The notes under the pieces: generated by a model
The model's database searches: none
The model's input: only the letters and a program-made list of their open reading frames with translations
What the model was told of the DNA's origin: nothing
Shown here: positions 51,113 through 60,969 of the stretch, piece by piece
Layout of the letters: each line of letters starts with the position of its first letter
How positions within the stretch are numbered: the stretch's first letter is position 1
NCBI GenBank assembly: GCA_031772625.1
Contig: CM062818.1
Coordinates: 1,285,558,277 to 1,285,622,276 of the forward strand
Length of the DNA: 64,000 nt
Direction: 5' to 3'
Origin: Pinus tabuliformis
Taxonomy: Eukaryota; Streptophyta; Pinopsida; Pinales; Pinaceae
Made by a program: the position numbers and the translations under genes

Positions 51113-53606
51113 TGTAAAGGAATTAAAAAGGAAAAAATGTATTTTGACACATTTATTTATGACAATAAAGGAAAAAAGGAGAAAAGAAAGGTGAAAGGTC
51201 ACATATTGCATGTGAGGAGGAAATTGAAGGAAAATAATGGAAAATGAAGAAAATAGAGGCCTCATTGATAAAACTGCTTCTGAGGATCAGTTCGAAGGCT
51301 TGGCTCAAGATTTTTCTCAGGTTTGCTTTGGAGCAAGGAAGGGAAAAGAAAGTAAATGAAGGACAAGGAAAGGAAAGGAAAGAAAAGATGAAGCAAGGAG
51401 GAGCAGGATCAAGCAACTTCAGTAGGAATACTTGTAGGTAACACATTGCATGTGTGATTTCCTAGCCAGTTTTGACATGCATGGCTTTACATGTTGGTAT
51501 ATGTTTATTTTTTTATCAATGGCATGGTTTTGTCTTAGTTTTGAGCTTTGGAATTGTCAGATGGTTTCGGAATCCGTGGTGGACATGGTCTCTGGAAAAT
51601 TCCCAAAGGCCTAGGAATCCCTTGAACGGTTTTGGCAGGATACACATTAAAGCCTGATGGTGGAGTCTCAGTTTAGGGCCTAGTGATCTAGTGTGGATTG
51701 CGGTAAATCCTAAGAGACTGGTGTGGCGGTTTAGGGCCTAGTGATATGGTGTGGATTGCAATAAAGCCTAAGAGACAGGTGTCTCGATTTAGGGCCTAGT
51801 GATCCGGTGTGGATTGTGGTAAAGCCTGAGAGACAAGGAAACGGAAAATTCCTCAAGGATAGTGATGGAGTCCGGAGGCATTCCTAGCTTGGTTTGGTTT
51901 TGTGATCTCGGTGTCAGTTTTGGTGAGATCGCGGTTTGGTGAAGGTGGAGGTGGTTTAACCTCTGGATTCCCTTGATTGTTTTTGGATTGGTTTGTCCAT
52001 GAGATCCCATATTCATGCTTGGAATATGGCACAAGCATGATTGGATGAAATAAATATTTGGTTCAGCCATGTCTACGGTCAGGTGGTATATGGGAGTACT
52101 GAACCTGGTCGGCTCTTTCCTGTGTTTAATAAAAGCTAACTTCTCTTGATTTTTTACTTATTATTATGTGGCTTTAATGGTTGTTATCTCATTGTTATTT
52201 ACACAGTTTAATATGGGTTATAAGCATGGTTATATGATTGGTTATTGTCATGGTTATTTCATGTATTTACTTGTAACTGAAAGGATAATGGATGTAGGAC
52301 CTAGTTGATGTCAAAATAGTTAAAGGAAGAGGGTGTTGATCCTTCTTGTCAAGTCTCATATGAGTTATTAGTCATTTATGCTATGTCTTGTATTTATGTC
52401 ATGTAGATTGCATTGATGTCAGGTGTTTGACAGAATGTCAGTCCCAAGTTTGGATGGTCAGGCCTAGCTCTCAAGTAAGTTTTTGATTTGCAAGTCTTGT
52501 TGTCATGTAATTTATGGATTCTGAAAGCTACAGGGGTTTTTGGGTATTGACCTGGATTCTTGGCTTGAAAAGTGGCACAAATATTCGAATTCAAGCTTTT
52601 GTTATCCATAACTTGTTAATTCATGAAAATTTTTGGAAAAAATCACATAGAGAGTATTTGGTTGACGCATTTTGAACCAGCCAGTGTGGTTCATCTTCAG
52701 GATAAGATGAAGAGACAGATCTCAGAGGAAGGTTAAATAAGAAGATAGGTCAACCTAACGTTAGAGGAAAACGACTATATTTGACTGGGGAGGGAAAATT
52801 ATATATATAATATTATAAACCAACTAAACGGCTATATATGACTAGGGAAGGGGATTACTTTAAATTGTTTAAATAATTAATAAATAATAATTTAATTTAT
52901 TTAAATAATTATTTAATATATTAATTAATATTATTTATTTATTCATTTGATTATCCAATTAGGGAAAAATGAGTAAATAAAATAAAATAAAAATATATAA
53001 ATAAACTAAATAAATAATAAAAGGGATAAATAAATGAAAACACACTTTTTTTAAAATAATTTTCATTGTATTATTGTTTATTTATCCCATTTTATTATTT
53101 ATTTATTTTTACTTTTATTTAATAATTGGTTATCTATATATATATATATATATATATATATAGATATATATGAAACACACTGGCTGGTTCGAAACACGTC
53201 GACCAAATACTCTCTATGTGATTTTTTGCGAAAATTTTCATGAATTAACAAGTGGCACAAATCCGAGAGTCGTAGCCACAGTTAGGAGGAGAAAAGTCCC
53301 CAGACACATGCATACCCATGCTGTGCGTCCGTCTGGAGGTTTTCAGACACATCCTTGTCCATATCAAGGGAGCGTCCGGGGGTTTAGTGGTCTAAAATCT
53401 CATTGGGATCTAGGGGATGATCAGGGGAAAGACTGGGATGCATTATGGGAGTCTTGTAGCAGGTACAAAAGGTTTGGTATGGTGTGTTTCCATTCCGCTT
53501 CCTTAACTGACACATAGGGAGTCAAATCATATCATAGTAACTTCTCATCACATGTTTACCTCGGTTGGCCGATTACTTGGGTAGATGTGGGTGGAGGTTT
53601 ATTACA
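51113..53606 (+). repeat. LTR-like repeat with a 58-bp tandem triplication
   Basis: Bases 51424-51507 match the first 84 bases of the window. A 58-bp unit beginning tttagggcctagtgat repeats at 51671, 51729 and 51787. A foldback element lies inside (52570-53262). The block ends with ca at 53605-53606, followed three bases later by a near-match to the tRNA-Met primer site. This makes it a candidate 5' LTR of another element. The left boundary is a guess. An open frame in the purine-rich part (51244-51441) has low-complexity composition. Confidence 0.5.
52570..53262. mobile_element. Foldback/MITE-like element with about 80-bp terminal inverted repeats
   Basis: 52612-52692 and 53171-53252 are reverse complements over about 80 bp with few mismatches (core cacatagagagtatttggt). 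The AT-rich centre also pairs: 53013-53043 with 53060-53100. The 13-bp direct repeat aagtggcacaaat flanks the whole at 52570-52582 and 53250-53262, and could be a target-site duplication or a chance overlap. No transposase frame is present, so it would be non-autonomous. Confidence 0.75.
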
Positions 53607-53609
53607 AAG

Positions 53610-53621
53610 TGGTATTAGAGC
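53610..53621 (+). other. Degenerate primer binding site (tRNA-Met)
   Basis: tggtattagagc, one substitution from the standard site, three bases after a ca dinucleotide. It suggests that 53607 onward was once the internal region of an LTR element. No gag or pol is readable downstream. Confidence 0.6.
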
Positions 53622-56160
53622 ATGGTTCACCCCTCCGACTAGATGGGATGTGTGTCGGCCATGAATTCATGTCGGTTGCATATGTGTTCCTTCTGCTTGT
53701 AGTACATGTGCTTGTTTCATTTGCATAATGTTGATCATGGTTGTAGTGATGTCGCCATGTGAAGGTTGATGGTGTTATTATGGGATATTGTATATGCATT
53801 TGTTATGCATGTCGATGTCTATATGTTGTTATGCATGCATTGCCATGGTTATGGTTATGCATGTATCGTAGGCCAAACATGCATTTTGAGGTCATTGAAT
53901 GCAATTAGGTCATCATTATGTTGTTGGTATGTTATGATGCTAATGTGTTGGTTGAGATAGAGCAAGAGATGTGGATCATTAGAGTGAGGTTGTAGCACTA
54001 GAATTTGGGGTAAGAGAATATCATCATACATGTGTTGTATGCTTGGCATGCAAGTATGTTAGTTAATTGATTGTTATATGCATTAGGGTTATATACATGT
54101 TTGTCATTTTATTGTTGTTGTGTTTACATGCATGGTAGATGCTAGTGAATCAGTGTGATCAAATGTACATGTGTCTATTAGTCATGAATGATAGAAACTT
54201 GTCATTATATGCATTGTTGTTGTTTTTTTATGTTAGTTAACTTGACGATTATGTTATATGTTAACATGTTGATTGTTATATTACAGTTAACTTGATGATT
54301 AGGGTTATTGCATTTAAGATCTTGATGTTATATGTATTGTGTTAAATTGGATTGGCCTATGCAGATGGTTAGGGTTATGACATTCAGGTATGAGTTAAAA
54401 TGTTGTGATATTATGTCATACTAATCTAGACTAAATTTGCAGATGTGATTGTTAAGCATGAATGCCAATTGTTTATGGGTTCATGATGTGAACATGTTAG
54501 CTAGTTACTGTTATGGATATCATGACCTTATTTATGTTTGAGTTGATATGTTGTGAAGTTATATCATGCTAACCTAGCTTGATTGTTCATAAAAGATAGT
54601 CTCCCCTAAGATACATCAAGCCATGAGTTTTCTTATGTCGTATAATTGGTGCTTGGTTTTTTGATTATGTCTTTTATTTGGTATTTGAGTGTTTGGTGTC
54701 TATTATGTCGTCTAGCTAATTTATCTAACATGGTACGTTTATAGTTTGTTGAATGTTTGATTTATTGCATGATATGAGTATGTGTTCAAATAATCTTGTT
54801 TTAAGATGATTGTAGTAACACATATGTGTTGAGATAGCTGATATGTACTTGAGTGTAAGTAGGTGAAAATTTTAGCATTATGTCTAATGACTATGAGTTG
54901 ACTATGGATTATGACATGATTTTTAGTCTTGGTAAAAGTTGATTTCAAATTGATAAGATGTGATTGTCTTGATATTTAGAACATGTGGTTGACATGTGTG
55001 AGAAGTTGCAAGGCAATGTGATTGGCACAAAAAGGTAAAATAATTTCTATATTGTTACATCTATCTATGCAGTGACAGTTATGTGTTGTGGAAGTATGAT
55101 ACATGGAATTGCATGGCAAGGAAATTTCCATGGAATCTTGAAGAAGTTTCAGGTTGAGCTTTCCCTTTGAAGCATTGGGAACCCAAGGGGATCGAGTCAT
55201 GAAACCTATTGAGAGTCTTGTGATTTTCGTCTTTTGTGATGTGTTGAGCTTGATTTATGGGTTTTGATTGCATCTATTCCAAGGCCTTGCCACTTTGTTT
55301 GCAGTGTCATACTGTTATTGATTTTCATGGTTTACTCGTTTGTTTCTTGTATTGACTTTTATGTTTTGAGTCTTGGGAACTGGTTTGGGAAAAAGGAAAG
55401 TTAACAGAGTTCGGGGAGATTTATGCAGTACCCAATAGGTGATGCAAGTCTTGGTTGAAGCTCAGTGCATGTATAAGAGAAATTAAAGGCAAGCGTATGA
55501 CACCTAGTTAGATTGGTTGGGTCCATTGAGGTAAATGGACGGTGATAGGACAATCATGAGAAAGCTAACAAGAAAGGTAAAGTGAATGGATGTGAGGCAT
55601 ATGATTCCTTGGCTATGTTGGGAACAAATATTCTCAATATTTTGCATGTGGTGCATGAATAAAGGAAGTTCTCTTAACCTTGACCTTGAGATCTAGTAAT
55701 TATGTTGTGATCATGAATGCTTTATGCTAATGTTTATATGCATATATGTATGTATGTACATTGTTATCTGACAGGGTCATCAAGGATCATGATTTTTTTA
55801 TGTTGATGTTTATATGTATACATGTAGGTATGTATGTCGTTGTCTGACAGGGTCATCAAGAATCGTTCTTGTGGAGAAATGATTTCTTATGTAGGTGAAG
55901 GGCATGAAGAGATTCCTGGCTTATGAGAAATCAAGTGGGAAGATTAGTCATGACAAATATATGAGGTCAGTATCACGTGGATATGAATTAATATTCTATG
56001 CGTGTATTATGCCTATGTTTATGTTATGATAGGTAACTCTGAGGGATACATCAATTGAATGAAAGCAATGATATCTGAGGCATGCTAGGCAGAGAGACAC
56101 TAGAAGGAAGGTTGTTTAGTAGAGACAATGTGATTTTAGATGTGTAGAGCTACTATTATA
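53622..56160. other. TG-rich low-complexity tract
   Basis: About 2.5 kb dominated by gttatatgttg, catgttag and tatgttga strings. A loose tandem duplication of about 120 bp occurs at 54370-54600 (each unit ending tcatgctaacctag or similar). A second occurs at 55740-55870, where ctgacagggtcatcaag is repeated. No gag, pol or host-gene domain is readable. Confidence 0.6.
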
Positions 56161-56164
56161 TATA

Positions 56165-56485
56165 TGTTGTACATGTTTCACCTGTAATGTTGTATCCATG
56201 CAGTTTTGTGTATATAGGGTGTTGTGTACATGTTATTTATGCAATATGGTATTATGAACATATGATCTTGTGTTCCTATTGTATATATGGTGTTGTGTGT
56301 ATATTTCATATGTAATGTTGGGTATAAAGGGTGATATTTACATGTTGGATATGCGGTGTTGTGTACATATTGTATTGTGCGCATGATGGATACACAATGT
56401 TGTATGCATGTTGGATATGCATCGTTCTGTACATATGGTTCTATGTACATGTTGTATATGCAGTGCTATGTACAAATGGTGCTTT
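56165..56485. repeat. Degenerate minisatellite, about 37-40-bp unit
   Basis: Roughly eight imperfect units with variants of gttgtgtacatgttgtatat and gcaatg. Minus-strand His/Tyr/Thr-rich open frames here come from the repeat. Confidence 0.75.
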
Positions 56486-57499
56486 TTTCATGTTCTTTTT
56501 ATCTAGGTAGTCCATTCTACGAATAGAAGTGATCCCTCTAGTCCAATGAGTGGATCTAGTAACAACTGAAATCAATACATGCAATACATAAGAGAGGAAA
56601 TATGGCCTACCTCACTCCTATGCAGTCACTTTTCAAATTTGATCTTGGTCTCCTCACTTCCAAGCTCGATCCTCACTATTCTATTGTGAACAAATACCTG
56701 CAAGAGAGATAAAAAAAAAAAAAGAGAGACAAAATCATACATAGCATAGTTAACTCTAACATAAACTACATGACAGATCAAGGAGAATCATGCTAAATGA
56801 ATAATGATTTATACATTTATGGAAAGTAAACACGAGATGTATTTATTAATATAAATAAGGGAAGCATACAACCATAGGTGCCTTGATGTTAGAGACCTCC
56901 TTTGTGATGTATTTCCAAGTCCAATCCAAGACCATTTGAACACTTCTTCTCATTAGTTAGATGGGTAGCATTTAGGCATAATTTCAACATAGGAATGTAA
57001 CCAAGAAATGACCAACCATTTAGGGATAGAAAGAACTTGATTTATAGGAAAGGAAAGGGACTTAGGGATACACAAAAGAGGGAGTAAGGTACACATCTCA
57101 AGGGGTAGATCCCTAAAGGTAGGCAAGAACTCAAAATGGGAGAAATCGACCATATATTCATTAAAAAACATCTATCTTGTTGTTCTCGAATATTCTCCTC
57201 CACTTTAGGAAATACTGACAGAAGAGGTTCAGCGTGGGTTTTCGTATCAAAAATCGCATTGGCATTGCTAGGTCAACATGCTGCAACAAGCCATCAACAC
57301 AGGCCAATAGTAGTGCAAAGCGCGTTGATCCTGGAAACTCTGGTTTCAGGCAAATTTCTCTAGAATTCTCTCAGGGTAATTCTTCTTCTCTTCTTCAGGG
57401 AGGTTTCTTTATGTGTTTCATGGTGAGTATACTGACATCTTTTGTCATTTTCATGCTTTAGGATATGGGACGAGAAGTGCAACAAAATATTTTGTAACA
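56486..57499 (-). repeat. Candidate minus-strand LTR (left end undefined)
   Basis: On the minus strand the purine run aaggggaaga (plus 57509-57500) is followed by tgttacaa starting at 57499. This is the layout of a polypurine tract and the start of a 3' LTR. Positions 56750-56960 are a diverged copy of 49020-49200. No second LTR copy was found, so this stays tentative. Confidence 0.4.
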
Positions 57500-59332
57500 T
57501 CTTCCCCTTAAAGCATGAAGGCAGAACAGGGAGTGATGGGTGAAATAATTTACAAGTCAAGGCAAGGACGCGGAGAAAAACCATCAGGAGAACCGCAAAT
57601 CAAGCATAATGCAATATACATATCTAACATCTCTAATTTAAATATGCCTAACAATACATCTCTAAATAGGAATTTTAAAATGTATGAATCCACGGTATGG
57701 ACGCAACCATCCAAATAGAAGGGATCATATGTATGGATCCATGACATGGATGCAACCATCCAAATAGAAAGGATCATATGTATAGACCCACGGTATGGTT
57801 GTAGCCATCCATATAGAATGAATCATGTGTACAATCATGAATAACTCATAACTCCATGCAACCTGGATTTATCAAATGAAACCCAAGGTCTTCATCTTTG
57901 TATTGATCCAATCAATGTACGAATTCTACCATGTTAATAGATGTTTCGGGGTCAAACACCATAGAAAACCACCTGATTACTGGTCAATAATGTAAATTGT
58001 TAACAGGCACAAGAGAAACCATCAATAATGACAATGGATCTCAAGGTACAACAACACAATCCAGGAATGTGAAAAATGAAGCTGAAGTCAAACACACTCA
58101 TAATCATTTGATCGAAGACCAATGATGTGAACCTATCGTTGAAGGTGAAGAATCTGCCATTGAGGCATGCAAGCTCCAAGGTACTAAAAGTGTGTTTCTA
58201 GATCATTTTACTTGATAATGAGCTAAATTCGACAGGAAGTGATTCTTCGAAGGAGGGCCATAATGTATCCCACATCATTGACACGAAACAAAAGATATAT
58301 CAGAGTAGGTAACAGTGATTCAATATTGCTGCAGAAAGGTTAGACATGGTATAAGTGGTAAAAATTGTAGTTGGGACTTCTCTTGAACATATCGGCCACA
58401 TGACTCTGGATTTTGGCAGCATTTGACTCAACATAGGATCATAGGTCATGATGACAATATGGTCTAACCTGAGAAAGCAAGCAATGAAGTGAGGATAACC
58501 TAAACCTGACATGAATGATAGATAAGTGTCATGTTCAAGGGTGGCATGCTTCCTTTACACAAAATACAGGACATGTTCGCTATCATTTTTCCCTACTATT
58601 TCTAGCGATTACCTCATTATTTTTATCACAATATTGAAGAGGATAGCATATGCTTGTCATATAAGTTCATCCTTTCAATGAATCCATCCTAGTAAGTTTA
58701 ATGAGTCCTAGGATGGAGAAACTTGGTCTCGTCACGGTGACAAGTCTTGTGTCATTTAAGTTTTACAAGTCCAGCGGAGGGGTAACTTGACATATTTTTC
58801 ATGTTTAGAGAGTTTGAAAAAGGAGGTGGAAAAGAAAACTCCGGATATCCCTTTTCGTTGATAGTCTCTTAAGTTTGAAAAGGTAGAAAATAGTACTCAA
58901 GAGAACCTCTTAGCCATGTGCGACTAAGGTATTCCTTTTTCGTAGCTAGTCTATCTCAGTCCAGAAAAGGGTTAAACTTATACTGAGTAGACGTATTTTC
59001 ATTTACTTTTACGAGTTTGAAAAGACAAGTGCTCGACAATCTTTTAATATTTTTGGAGTCTGAAAAGAGCTTAAAGAGAACTCCTAGAGGAACGAGTGGT
59101 ATAAAAGGATAGCAACTGGTTCCAATTATGGTGGAACTGCTCAAAACATGTAAGGGTTAAGAGGTTGGCTAATAAGACCACTCATCACGGATATTCCTCA
59201 AGCAAACGGTAAAACAATCAAGTGAAAGAGTAGTATTGTCTAAAGAGATGGGGACGATGGAATGAAAAACCAAGGCTCATCTAGCAAAAATAGGATGATA
59301 AAAATGGAAATCACAAGAGGTAAAGTGATAAT
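57500..59332. other. Spacer with a 49-bp minisatellite (57684-57830, 3 units)
   Basis: Units starting at 57684, 57733 and 57782 share caaccatccaaatagaa and gatcatatgt. The remainder is non-coding in appearance, with repeated tttgaaaa-type strings at 58800-59050. No domain is recognised on either strand. Confidence 0.65.
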
Positions 59333-59532
59333 GGTTTCAATTTTACACAATATTGAAACATGGGAAACTATGCTTGAATTTGGTTTCATTTTTACACAAG
59401 CTTGAAATAGAGACAAACTATGCTTGGATTTGGTTTCATTTTTACACAAGCTTGAAACAGAGACAAACTATGCTTGGATTTGGTTTCATTTTTACACAAG
59501 CTTGAAACAAAGATAAACTATGCTTGAGATGA
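59333..59532. repeat. 50-bp minisatellite, 4 units
   Basis: Units start at 59333, 59382, 59432 and 59482. The last three are almost identical (ggtttcatttttacacaagc core). The unit resembles the 54-bp unit 190 bp to the right. Confidence 0.92.
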
Positions 59533-59716
59533 GTTTGCATGCCCCCAACAAAGTGACTCAATTCAAGGCATATGCCCCCCAAGCTTCATTTCATTCACCT
59601 AATTAGACTACTGGTTACTAACAGGTGGATGGAATGAAGGTTCACTTACGAGATCAAGTGAAAGACTAGACTCAGATTTTATGAGATCCAATCAAAGACT
59701 CAAATTGGAAGGGGGT

Positions 59717-59961
59717 TTGTTTCATTTTTTAATGAGCTTGACACATGAAAATAAATATGCTCATGACACCTTGTTTCATTGTTTAACACACTTGACACAA
59801 GTAAAGGAACTCTGCTCTAACACCTTGTTTCATTTTTTAATGAGGTTGACATAGTAAAAGAACTATTCTCATGGGGACCTATTTCATTTTTTAACAAGGT
59901 TGACATAGTAAAAGAACTATGTTCATGACACCTATTTCATTTTTTAACGAGGTTGACATAG
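59717..59961. repeat. 54-bp minisatellite, 5 units, cut by the LTR-like block
   Basis: Units start at 59717, 59771, 59825, 59880 and 59933 (core tttcattttttaacgaggtt). The fifth unit stops mid-way at gacatag, exactly where the terminal repeat starts (59962), and does not resume on its other side. Confidence 0.9.
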
Positions 59962-60941
59962 TGTTGGCTTGAGGGGGCCTGACCCGGGTTTAGTGTTAAT
60001 TAGCCAAACAAATCCCTACACTACTGGCCCTTTTAGCATTAGCCCACAGAGCGCGGACCGAAGTCTCACCTGAAGCAGTATGGGGGGATGCTAGAACCAA
60101 GTTTTCGGACCCTGAGATGGTCGTGATGTCGATTTATTCCCCTATTTCCTGCCTTCGTGCAGGTCACTTTGCTCTAGGGATTGCCAGATGAGAGCTCTAT
60201 TCCGCCCTTCAATACCTCTGCGAAAGGGTATGATTTCTCTTTGCACAGCCCTAACCTGCAACTTAGGTACTTTTGCGGTGCTATGGCAGTGTACCGTGCA
60301 GATTCCTAAACTAGTTTAAGTCTCTTACTTATCTCATTAGATAATCACAGTTAGTAACACGCAAACATATGTCCTTAATTGCGTTTAGTTATCCAATGTA
60401 ATTGCATTCATTCGCGCATCATATAAGCATTAAAAAGAGAACTCATACATAAAATGACAAGATGCATTAATCGAAAACAAAGACACAGAATTGCACAATA
60501 CTCTTCTTTATTGATATTTCCAAGTAATTATAGACTCTATCCACCCTGCGCACATAGCTACAAGGGTCTGCGAACTCAGCTACGAACTTCCACCCTAGAC
60601 ATCTATGCACTTAGCTGTAGAGCCTCTACCTACGCTAAGACCTGAAACTTAGACTTCTTACTTAAAAGCTATGGCTCTCTTATCTTATGTGTCTCTAAAA
60701 CTACTTAGAGCTTAGCTTTTTTATACAATCCCATGGTACGCAAACCATGGGTAGATCTCTTACAGTTGACTTTACTTTACAAAACTAAGGGAAGACAACC
60801 CTTTATGACTCATGACACCTTCGTGCTTTTGTGACCACAAAATGTGGAGTCTTTACAATTTTCTTACAAAATTTGACCAAAACATGGGCTTTAGCCCCAA
60901 AACTGTCCTTGGGGGATCCCGTTCCCAATAGGCCCCCAACA
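59962..60941 (-). repeat. Candidate LTR (980 bp), probably the 3' LTR of a minus-strand element
   Basis: Begins tgttgg and ends ccaaca, a perfect 6-bp terminal inverted pair typical of LTRs. The left edge interrupts a minisatellite and the right edge abuts a minus-strand coding region. The most natural reading is the 3' LTR of an element lying to the right and running off the window. The 5-mer catag occurs at 59957-59961 and 60940-60944, but the second overlaps the LTR end, so it is not a clean target-site duplication. Only one copy is in the window, so LTR status is unproven. Confidence 0.5.
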
Positions 60942-60949
60942 TAGACATC

Positions 60950-60969
60950 GTGACTTGCCCTCAAGTCAC
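60950..60969. other. Perfect 8-bp-stem hairpin beside the candidate LTR
   Basis: gtgacttg and caagtcac are separated by four bases, nine bases from the LTR edge. There is no T-run after it. Its location, where a polypurine tract would be expected for a minus-strand element, is odd; no good polypurine tract is visible. Confidence 0.6.

Noticed and set aside
56178..56450. 90-codon minus-strand open frame rich in Tyr, Thr and His
   Set aside because: It is generated by the 37-40-bp minisatellite.
59957..60944. catag on both sides of the candidate LTR as a 5-bp target-site duplication
   Set aside because: The right-hand copy overlaps the terminal ca of the repeat, and the minisatellite on the left does not resume on the right, so this is not a simple solo-LTR insertion.
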